NCBI RefSeq assembly: GCF_030540825.1
Contig: NZ_JAUOEO010000001.1
Span: 1,647,001-1,711,000, forward strand
Source of the DNA: Flavivirga spongiicola
GTDB lineage: Bacteria; Bacteroidota; Bacteroidia; Flavobacteriales; Flavobacteriaceae
Direction: 5' to 3'
DNA length: 64,000 nucleotides
Position numbers and translations under genes: made by a program. Positions within the stretch are counted from its first letter, which is position 1. Every line of letters begins with the position of its first letter. Positions 46,490 through 53,748 of this stretch are shown piece by piece. The notes under the pieces are model-generated. The model was not told the DNA's origin and searched no databases. It saw only the letters and a list, made by a program, of their open reading frames with translations.

Positions 46490-47299
46490 CTATTTTTTAT
46501 TTAATCCTTTTCGATAGAAACTGGGATTCATATTAAAATAGAATTTAAAAACACGATTAAAATGACTTTGGTCTGAAAAACCTGCTTGATATGCAATTTT
46601 AGTCAGCGAGTTATTTGGGTCAAGTAGTAGAGGTATAGCTTTTTTTAATTTATGTTGCCTTACATACTCCCCAAGGCTTGTAGAAAGATATTTTGGTGCT
46701 GCTCTTGAGATATGAACGGGATGTATTCCAAGTTGACCTGAAAGGTATTGCAAGCTAAGGTTTGAATTATCGAAATGTAGTAATTCTTTTAGATCATTTA
46801 TCCAGTTTGGAATATTCTTGATATTGATTTCTATTACCCCCCCTAATGCTTCACAAATTTGTAATAATAGAACTTCTACAGTGACCTCACTGTATTGATC
46901 TGAGTGTATAAATTCATAATATAACTTTGCGAAAAGAAAATGTACTTGAGGATTTTGAATTAATTGGCTACCTTCAAGTAAATCCAAATCTATCCCATTA
47001 TTATTGAACCATTTTTTTTGAAATTCTAGATGAAAACCATTAGCATTTTTAGAATGTTTAGAACCATAATGAACTTCTTGCCAATTATTAAACATTAAAC
47101 TTCCTGATGGACATAAGGTCTTCACTTTCTTATTGCAATCCATCATATCTCCATTTAGAACAAACCAGAAATAAGGATTCTCGTGATAATGCCAATCTGT
47201 TCTATCTTTTATATAATCGTATTGGGATAACAGGATCCCTCCAAATGATTTTTCTGAATCCTTTATTCCATAATATTTTCCTTCAGTTAATATTTTCAT
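46490..47299 (-). CDS. AraC family transcriptional regulator
   Basis: The 269-residue protein has a cupin-like N-terminal domain (SQYDYIKDRTDWHYHENPYFWFVLNGDMM) and a C-terminal AraC DNA-binding domain (LSLQYLSGQLGIHPVHISRAAPKYL, LTKIAYQAGFSDQSHFNRVFKFYF). ATG 47299 starts the cupin domain; the longer frame runs into the repeat upstream. It probably controls the serine hydrolase gene 66 bases downstream. The unit starts GTTGTGTACAAG. Confidence 0.9.
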   Translation of the reverse strand: MKILTEGKYYGIKDSEKSFGGILLSQYDYIKDRTDWHYHENPYFWFVLNGDMMDCNKKVKTLCPSGSLMFNNWQEVHYGSKHSKNANGFHLEFQKKWFNNNGIDLDLLEGSQLIQNPQVHFLFAKLYYEFIHSDQYSEVTVEVLLLQICEALGGVIEINIKNIPNWINDLKELLHFDNSNLSLQYLSGQLGIHPVHISRAAPKYLSTSLGEYVRQHKLKKAIPLLLDPNNSLTKIAYQAGFSDQSHFNRVFKFYFNMNPSFYRKGLNKK

Positions 47300-47317
47300 T
47301 CTAAGTGAGGCTTGTAC

Positions 47318-47587
47318 ACAACTATTGAATAAGCACAATATTGTGTTTATTCCCCTAAATCGGATGGGTAAACGCAATAGGGTTGCGTTTATTCTTTATA
47401 CATGAATCAAATATAAGAAATATCTTTCGGGATTGAATGCTATACTATTTTGCCCAATATTTTCCTTGTTCACAATGTCAAACCAACAACAGCACTAAGA
47501 ATAAGTTCTAAATCTATTTTAGGATTAATGCAAACTTTTTTAGGACGAGGCATGATTTTGTAGCACTCGTTACAAACGAGCGTTAGC
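47318..47587 (-). repeat. Island repeat, copy B
   Basis: About 270 bases, the same element as copies A and C but with an extra ~40 bases: the terminal hairpin is present twice (AACACAATATTGTG-type and AACGCAACCCTATTGCG-type). The longest frame on the minus strand is 27 codons (MPRPKKVCINPK...). No gene in the gap. Confidence 0.85.
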
Positions 47588-47639
47588 AGGGGCTATGATA
47601 CGTTGCAATAGATTATAGCCAATGTTATGCTTTGTTATT
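47588..47639 (-). repeat. attC-like recombination site 9
   Basis: Minus order: AAAGCATAAC, inner arm GGCTAT, loop of 18 bases, ATAGCC, then GCTAACGCTCG, which begins repeat copy B. The end GTTATGCTTTGTTATT matches the unit's own start GTTGTGCTTTATT. Confidence 0.6.
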
Positions 47640-47656
47640 ATATTAATTCGTCTATT

Positions 47657-48427
47657 TTATTTCATTATTTCTTTGAAGACCTTCTCTGTATGATCTTTTA
47701 TGAAATCATTAAAGGTTTTTTTGTATTTCAATGCTGGAACTGTCTTTGAAAAATACTTCTTGTGAAATAATAATTTATCATCAATGCTGAATATCCGAGC
47801 ATAATACCCAGTGTTAGCTTGTGAAGTCCATCTAGGCCCATTTCCGAGCTGAAATTTTACCGCAAAAGTGCTCCAATGTTTTATGCTTATTGTTAACAAA
47901 CCATCAAAACCATTATTCTTTAGGTATTGATAAATTGTATCATATTTTTTTTGAGTTTCAATTCTTTCGTTTTTCATTTTCAACTTAATTTCATCTGTAG
48001 TGTTATGAATTACTCTATCGGTCTTATCCTTTTTATGAGGTGGGTCTGCCAATAAAAGTTGGAATTCATTATCCAGTTTGACTATTTTAATCGGGTCTTG
48101 ATTGCTTGAAAATGATTCTATAGAACTAAATATTATTTCACTAGATTTAAAATTATAAGGGTCAATATCATCAACAATTTTATTTAAAATCTGCAATGAT
48201 TTATCTGATCTTTTAAAATGTTCATCTTCACTTAAACCGTTATAAGTCCTTCCTCCAAGTGTACTTTCCGCAATATTGCGAGGTGGGACAGCATCGGGGT
48301 TAGTTAATTTAATTATTAAGCCAATTTTACGAAGAGTTCTTCTCTCTTCTTTAGTCAATTTATTCTGGCTATACCCACTAATTGTAATGGTTAATAAAAG
48401 AATGGAAAGTAAGTAATAATTTTTCAT
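47657..48427 (-). CDS. Secreted hypothetical protein (cassette gene)
   Basis: The 256-residue protein has a signal peptide (YYLLSILLLTITISGYSQ) and a mixed, lysine-rich body with ISIKHWSTFAVKFQLGNGPRWTSQANTGYYARIFSI near the C-terminus. No domain recognised. ATG 48427 (MKNYYLLS) gives the signal peptide; an in-frame TTG upstream lies in the recombination core. Confidence 0.65.
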   Translation of the reverse strand: MKNYYLLSILLLTITISGYSQNKLTKEERRTLRKIGLIIKLTNPDAVPPRNIAESTLGGRTYNGLSEDEHFKRSDKSLQILNKIVDDIDPYNFKSSEIIFSSIESFSSNQDPIKIVKLDNEFQLLLADPPHKKDKTDRVIHNTTDEIKLKMKNERIETQKKYDTIYQYLKNNGFDGLLTISIKHWSTFAVKFQLGNGPRWTSQANTGYYARIFSIDDKLLFHKKYFSKTVPALKYKKTFNDFIKDHTEKVFKEIMK

Positions 48428-48442
48428 GGTCTTTTCTTTAAT

Positions 48443-48578
48443 AAAGCACAACAGTCTAGTATAAGAATAGTAGCGGATTTTTAAGCACTACTTTTCGAAT
48501 AGTAATTTACAAAATAAAAAACAATAGCGATTGAATTAAAAACTCAATCGCTATTGCTTATACATGTTGCTGTATGCC
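48443..48578 (-). repeat. attC-like recombination site 10
   Basis: Minus order: CATACAGCAAC, inner arm GTATAAGCAATAG, a long internal hairpin (CAATAGCGATTGAGT with its complement), CTATTCTTATAC, TAGAC, and GTTGTGCTTT. Inner arms pair at 12 of 13 positions. Confidence 0.65.
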
Positions 48579-48604
48579 GTTATTTAATACGAACGACAGA
48601 CAGA

Positions 48605-48898
48605 TTAAAAACCTTTTTCAAGAATGATAGAATCGCTCTCGCTAACCTTTTGTCTCCAAGCTTTAATGGCTTGGTAATTTGGGTCATTGTAAAATCCTTC
48701 GGCAGCTTCTTTTGTAGGAAATTCTACGATTACAACACGTCCTCCAGGAACAGTTCCTTCAATTGTGGATGGGTTTTCATCAACCGCAACTGTTATTCCT
48801 CCGTGACGTTCAACAATTGGCACAGCCTTTTCGATATACTCTCTGTTAAAAGTTTCCAAATCGTTTACTCTTACAAACGCTAACATATACGCTTTCAT
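48605..48898 (-). CDS. DUF1330 family protein (cassette gene)
   Basis: The 97-residue protein is a dimeric alpha-beta barrel-type DUF1330: MLAFVRVNDLETFNREYIEKAVPIVERHGGITV, VVIVEFPTKEAAEGFYNDPNYQAIKAWRQ. The family has no defined biochemical role. It lies 83 bases after the Crp/Fnr gene on the same strand with no recombination site between, so the two probably form a two-gene cassette. Confidence 0.92.
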   Translation of the reverse strand: MKAYMLAFVRVNDLETFNREYIEKAVPIVERHGGITVAVDENPSTIEGTVPGGRVVIVEFPTKEAAEGFYNDPNYQAIKAWRQKVSESDSIILEKGF

Positions 48899-48981
48899 AA
48901 TATTTATTTTTAATGATTAATACTGATACAAAAGTATCTTGGGAATAATCCCTGTGCATTAATAAATATTAAGAAATGGAA

Positions 48982-49455
48982 TTAGTGAGATGTTCTCAAC
49001 TTATCTCCTTTTGCTTTACTGAGAGCTTCCGGGGTAATTCCTAAATATGATGCGATCATTCTTTGAGGAACTCGCTGTGTTAAATTTGGGTAAGTTTCAA
49101 TAAAATGTTCGTAGCGTTGCAGCCCAGAATAACTCATTAACATAATTACACGTCTTTGAAGAACTAACATACGTTTTGCTATAGCAGATGCATTTGGAGA
49201 AATTTGACTCAAATCTTTTTCCCTTACCTTGACGGTCGAGTTTTCAAGTGCCTCAATGAAGAATTCACACGGCTCATCTGTCTGAACGGCATCAGCGATA
49301 ATCCAGCCCTCAGGAGCAAACACAAATATATGTTCCTTTCCTTTGTTGTCGATTATATAACTTCTTAATAAGCCAGAAATAACTTCATAAACTTGGCCAT
49401 TTAAATCTCCTTCGTGCTGTAGAATGTGTCCTTTTTTTATTTCAATGATCTTCAT
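48982..49455 (-). CDS. Crp/Fnr family regulator (cassette gene)
   Basis: The 157-residue protein has a cyclic-nucleotide-binding-type beta-roll (KKGHILQHEGDLNGQVYEVISGLLRSYII) and a C-terminal helix-turn-helix (VPQRMIASYLGITPEALSKAKG). It is somewhat shorter than usual members (about 190 residues), missing the first helices of the sensor domain. It may control the DUF1330 gene downstream. The unit starts GTTGTATGTCATT. Confidence 0.85.
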   Translation of the reverse strand: MKIIEIKKGHILQHEGDLNGQVYEVISGLLRSYIIDNKGKEHIFVFAPEGWIIADAVQTDEPCEFFIEALENSTVKVREKDLSQISPNASAIAKRMLVLQRRVIMLMSYSGLQRYEHFIETYPNLTQRVPQRMIASYLGITPEALSKAKGDKLRTSH

Positions 49456-49476
49456 TTTTCATCAGGATTTTGTTAA

Positions 49477-49679
49477 TGACATACAACGTCACGTATAAGA
49501 AACGTAGGGAGGTGATAGGCAATACGTTTCGGATTGGTACTAAGCCAAATATAAATATTTTGTTTTTATCTTTTTTCTCATAAACGCCAAATTTTATAGT
49601 TGGTGACCTTGCAAATAAGCACAGGCTACTTGATTAATTTTTAAAGCCTATGTTTTCTTATACCTTGTTGTAGGTAGTT
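49477..49679 (-). repeat. attC-like recombination site 11
   Basis: Minus order: CTACCTACAAC (49677-49667), inner arm GTATAAGAAAA, about 150 bases, TTTCTTATACGTGAC, GTTGTATGTCA (49487-49477). The inner arms pair over 10 bp. The last residues of the adjacent gene (TTRYKKT) are encoded within this site. Confidence 0.65.
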
Positions 49680-50145
49680 TTTTCCCAATTATTGTTTTAT
49701 GAATAAAATCGGGTATTGCATCAAACTCGTAATCCCAACTTGAATAAACCATTTCTTCCAACAGTTCGAGTTCAGTTTGAGATTCACAATTTGGTAGTTT
49801 GTATAATATTGCTCTTGAAGCAGAAAATCCAATTATTGTTGGATTAGTATCAGTAGTCAAACCAATAGCACTTTCAATTATTATTTTTAATCCGCTGTTG
49901 TTAGTCAGTTTGTTGTAGGCGTATTCAATTCCGTTGCGAATTCCTTGTTTCCAATCATTATATCCTTCTTGAGAGATAGATTCAGCTTGTCCTTGGCTAA
50001 ATCCACTTGGTTTTCTGTCAGGGTAATTTTCCTCAACTTCCAAAATATTTTTATCAGTCGGTTGTAAAGTCAGATTGATTTTTCCTAGATGAGGAAGTTC
50101 ATTTTTTATCTTTCTAACTATATTTTCGGATTTTATTTCGTTCAT
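49648..50145 (-). CDS. Hypothetical protein reading into its recombination site (cassette gene)
   Basis: The 165-residue soluble protein has no recognised domain; KPSGFSQGQAESISQEGYNDWKQGIRNGIEYAY and IGFSASRAILYKL are the clearest segments. Its stop codon lies beyond the CTACCTACAAC core, so the C-terminal PTTRYKKT is encoded by the attC-like site. Unit start GTTGTAGGTAATT and end GTTGTAGGTAGTT match at 12 of 13 positions. Confidence 0.65.
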   Translation of the reverse strand: MNEIKSENIVRKIKNELPHLGKINLTLQPTDKNILEVEENYPDRKPSGFSQGQAESISQEGYNDWKQGIRNGIEYAYNKLTNNSGLKIIIESAIGLTTDTNPTIIGFSASRAILYKLPNCESQTELELLEEMVYSSWDYEFDAIPDFIHKTIIGKKLPTTRYKKT

Positions 50146-50159
50146 TTTTGGAATTACCT

Positions 50160-50387
50160 ACAACTATTGAATAAACACAATATTGCGTTTATTTTTTATA
50201 TATGAATCAAATATAAGAAATATCTTTCGGGATTGAATGCTATACTATTTTGCCCAATATTTTCCTTGTTCACAATGTCAAACCAATAACAGCACTAAGA
50301 ATAAGTTGTAAATCTATTTTAAGATTAATGTAAACTTTTTTAGAACGAGACATGATTTTATAGCACTCGTTACAAACGAGCGTTAGC
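50160..50387 (-). repeat. Island repeat, copy C
   Basis: About 228 bases, same as copies A and B; it marks the cas-proximal end of the cassette-like island. The remaining gap to cas1 (50388-50504) is AT-rich and should contain the cas1 promoter; TATCTTTA at 50437 is a one-mismatch -7 element. Confidence 0.85.
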
Positions 50388-50504
50388 ATTATCCTAATTA
50401 TAGATTCCCGTAAATATTAGACGTTATTTTTTCAGTATCTTTACTAACTCTCTTTGAATCAGACTAATTAGATAATTATTATTCTCAATAATTCCAAATT
50501 AACC

Positions 50505-51389
50505 ATGATTAAAAAGACCTTATTATTCTCCAATAAATGTTCAATCACCACAAAGCACGAACAACTAGTTATTAAATCTGAAACAAGAGACAAAACCATT
50601 CCTATAGAAGACATTGGTTTTATTGTCATTGATAATCCAGAGATATATATAAGCATTACTACTTTAAATCTACTTATTGCAAATAATGCATCCGTAATTA
50701 TCTGTAATAAAACACATTTACCCAATGGTATGTTTTTAAATTTAAACAGTCATCATATTCAACAAGAAATGTTTAAACATCAAGTAGAAGCAAGCCTTCC
50801 TTTAAAAAAGCAATTATGGCAACAAACCATTATTGAAAAAATAAAAAATCAAGGTATTTTACTGAAAAAAATAACACGAACAAAAAACAAATTTGAGTTT
50901 TTAGCGAGCAAAGTACTAAGTGGGGATACCACAAATATGGAAGCTGTTGCTGCCAATTTTTATTGGAAATCTTTTTTTGAAATTGATTTTAAAAGAGAGC
51001 GCTTTGGCAACTACCCTAACAATTTCTTAAATTATGGCTATGCTATTTTAAGAGCTGCTACAGCTCGCGCTTTATCTGGTAGTGGTCTATTAAATACACT
51101 GGGGATTCATCACAAAAGTAAATACAATGCATTTGCATTAGCAGATGATATTATGGAACCCTTTAGACCCATTATAGACGAGGCCGTTTATACCATAATA
51201 CAACATTATGATGAGGAAGATTTAAATACAGAAATAAAATCAATCCTTCTTCAAACCTTAACAAGAACGGTCTATTTTAAAGATGAAAAAAGCCCGTTAA
51301 TGGTGGCTCTACAAAAAACAGCAAGTTCTTTACAACAATGCTATTCCGGGAAAAGAAAGAAAATTAAGTACCCCAAATTATGGAACTAA
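50505..51389 (+). CDS. cas1: CRISPR-associated integrase Cas1 (type II-C)
   Basis: The 294-residue protein has the subtype II Cas1 features: MIKKTLLFSNKCSITTKHEQLVI start, EAVAANFYWKSFFE with the first metal-binding Glu, LGIHHKSKYNAFALADDIMEPFRPIIDE with the His and the acidic ligands. With Cas2 it integrates new spacers. The next gene starts 10 bases before its stop. The position immediately upstream of cas2 and the array is normal; cas9 is, however, on the far side of the array. Confidence 0.97.
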   Translation: MIKKTLLFSNKCSITTKHEQLVIKSETRDKTIPIEDIGFIVIDNPEIYISITTLNLLIANNASVIICNKTHLPNGMFLNLNSHHIQQEMFKHQVEASLPLKKQLWQQTIIEKIKNQGILLKKITRTKNKFEFLASKVLSGDTTNMEAVAANFYWKSFFEIDFKRERFGNYPNNFLNYGYAILRAATARALSGSGLLNTLGIHHKSKYNAFALADDIMEPFRPIIDEAVYTIIQHYDEEDLNTEIKSILLQTLTRTVYFKDEKSPLMVALQKTASSLQQCYSGKRKKIKYPKLWN

Positions 51390-51709
51390 ATGGTTATAGA
51401 ATTATGTGGTTATTTGTATTTTTTGATTTACCAACCGAAACTGCTAAAGACAGAAAAAATGCTTCTGGTTTTAGGAAGAACATTCTTAAAGATGGTTTTA
51501 CCATGATGCAATATTCTGTATATATAAGACATTGTGCGAGTAGTGAAAGTGCCGATGTACATGAAAAACGTATTAAAAGGCTACTTCCTCCTTTAGGTAA
51601 AGTGAGTGTCCTTAGGATCACGGACAAACAATTTGGTAATATTATGAATTTTTGGGGCAAGCTAGAAGTCCCTAAAGAACCTCCTCCAACCCAATTAGAG
51701 CTTTTTTAA
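51380..51709 (+). CDS. cas2: CRISPR-associated endoribonuclease-fold protein Cas2
   Basis: The 109-residue protein has the Cas2 ferredoxin fold: WLFVFFDLPTETAKDRK with the conserved Asp, DGFTMMQYSVYIRHCAS, and GKVSVLRITDKQFGNI. It dimerises and bridges Cas1 in the spacer-integration complex. It overlaps cas1 by 10 bases. A hairpin follows its stop and then the array. Confidence 0.97.
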   Translation: MELNGYRIMWLFVFFDLPTETAKDRKNASGFRKNILKDGFTMMQYSVYIRHCASSESADVHEKRIKRLLPPLGKVSVLRITDKQFGNIMNFWGKLEVPKEPPPTQLELF

Positions 51710-51712
51710 AAT

Positions 51713-51765
51713 AAAAAAATGCTCCAATCTTGCCTTATCACTGCAAAAAAGAAGCATTTTTTAAA
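51713..51765 (+). terminator. Long-loop hairpin after cas2
   Basis: AAAAAATGCT (ending 51723) and AGCATTTTTT (51753-51762) form 10-bp arms separated by a 29-base loop. It may end the cas1-cas2 transcript before the array leader. Confidence 0.6.
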
Positions 51766-51814
51766 ACGATATTTCTGTTTAATTATTTGACAATCAGAAG
51801 GTAACAAGCCAACT
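51766..51814. promoter_or_regulatory. Probable CRISPR leader
   Basis: A 49-base AT-rich stretch between the cas2 hairpin and the first intact repeat. The opposite array end has a truncated repeat, so new spacers are most likely added here. Confidence 0.45.
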
Positions 51815-53626
51815 AATATCGTGTTTTCTAATCCTTAATCAAACCACAACCAGTTTGATAGGATCGAGTTAGCTTCTTGCAATATCGTGTTTTCTAATCC
51901 TTAATCAAACCACAACGATTAGCGGTTAATGGTGTAGGCGAAGTTGAATATCGTGTTTTCTAATCCTTAATCAAACCACAACATATCATCCGCAACAGAT
52001 TTAGGTTTTGCAAATATCGTGTTTTCTAATCCTTAATCAAACCACAACTGTCTCGGCCAAAAGAGTTTCGATTGGCTCAATATCGTGTTTTCTAATCCTT
52101 AATCAAACCACAACAATACTTGCCAGCGTCACTCATATTTGTGGAAATATCGTGTTTTCTAATCCTTAATCAAACCACAACACAAACCAATAGCAGCAGT
52201 ATGGAATTTTGAATATCGTGTTTTCTAATCCTTAATCAAACCACAACCTGTTCTAGCTCCAACTTATCTAACGAAATAATATCGTGTTTTCTAATCCTTA
52301 ATCAAACCACAACTCCAAAGTCGTTTCTGTTCCGTCAGATATTAATATCGTGTTTTCTAATCCTTAATCAAACCACAACTCGACGGTATAGCCGTGTATC
52401 AGGAAACCTAATATCGTGTTTTCTAATCCTTAATCAAACCACAACAGGACGCTTCTCCATGGGCCTGAGGCAACAAATATCGTGTTTTCTAATCCTTAAT
52501 CAAACCACAACTATTTATTTAAAGGTTAATAATTAAAATCTAATATCGTGTTTTCTAATCCTTAATCAAACCACAACTGAACGAGCGTTTTGTTGATCGT
52601 ACCGAGGAATATCGTGTTTTCTAATCCTTAATCAAACCACAACCCAGATGGGTTTATAATATCCTGGTTATGGAATATCGTGTTTTCTAATCCTTAATCA
52701 AACCACAACACGTTAGGACGTTGAAAAGATAAATTAATAAATATCGTGTTTTCTAATCCTTAATCAAACCACAACATTATGAAATCAATTTTAGCAAATA
52801 TCAAAAATATCGTGTTTTCTAATCCTTAATCAAACCACAACGATAAGCCCACAGGGGTAGTGTCTGGTGATAATATCGTGTTTTCTAATCCTTAATCAAA
52901 CCACAACGTCATCGGTACGATAAGCATTTTGAAAATGAATATCGTGTTTTCTAATCCTTAATCAAACCACAACAAGCTCGATACAAGTCTGGTAGATGGC
53001 TTTAATATCGTGTTTTCTAATCCTTAATCAAACCACAACTGTTTACACTACCAAATAGCACCTTATCGAAATATCGTGTTTTCTAATCCTTAATCAAACC
53101 ACAACGGGAGGAAAACCTATTGGACATAACAGGAGAATATCGTGTTTTCTAATCCTTAATCAAACCACAACATATTGGAAAGCATCGTGAGTTGATCGCA
53201 AAATATCGTGTTTTCTAATCCTTAATCAAACCACAACTAAAATTATTTGCTATGGTTTCAAAAGATGAATATCGTGTTTTCTAATCCTTAATCAAACCAC
53301 AACTACCAGTCTAATTGTCCTATATGCTCTAATAATATCGTGTTTTCTAATCCTTAATCAAACTACAACCGATAGGCAGTCTTTAAACAAATGCCCATTA
53401 ATATCGTGTTTTCTAATCCTTAATCAAACCACAACTGGTTTTCACCAAAGAAACTACCGATAAAGAATATCGTGTTTTCTAATCCTTAATCAAACCACAA
53501 CCGATTGTTCCTCTGTGGTCGCAAAAATTAAAATATCGTGTTTTCTAATCCTTAATCAAACCACAACATAAAACGAAAGCTTACTAAATCGCTTCAAAAT
53601 ATCGTGTTTTCTAATCCTTAATCAAA
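51815..53626 (-). CRISPR. Type II-C CRISPR array, 28 repeats and 27 spacers
   Basis: 27 intact 36-base repeats and a final 29-base truncated one. Plus-strand repeat start is AATATCGTGTTTTCTAATCC and its end is TTAATCAAACCACAAC; the crRNA sense reads GTTGTGGTTTGATTAAGG on the minus strand, the typical orientation for Flavobacteriia. Spacers are 30 bases except spacer 5, which is 31 (52115-52145). Only one repeat differs internally: repeat 24 has C to T at 53364. The last repeat (53598-53626) lost its GTTGTGG end. Repeat homogeneity suggests an active array. Confidence 0.98.
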
Positions 53627-53748
53627 GAGATATTAAAATAAACATGTAGTGTTTGTTAACCAATCCTAATGATTCACTCATTTTACTTTCGTTGTGATTT
53701 AGTTGTTTAAGATTAACAACCTTAATATGTCAAAGAGCTTTTCTAAAA

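Noticed and set aside
36612..50145. Prophage or conjugative island
   Set aside because: No phage structural, replication, integrase or relaxase genes are present; the genes are individually bounded by palindromes instead.
44357..50387. Insertion sequences for the three island repeats
   Set aside because: Longest internal frame is about 27 codons, with no transposase and no clear target-site duplications.
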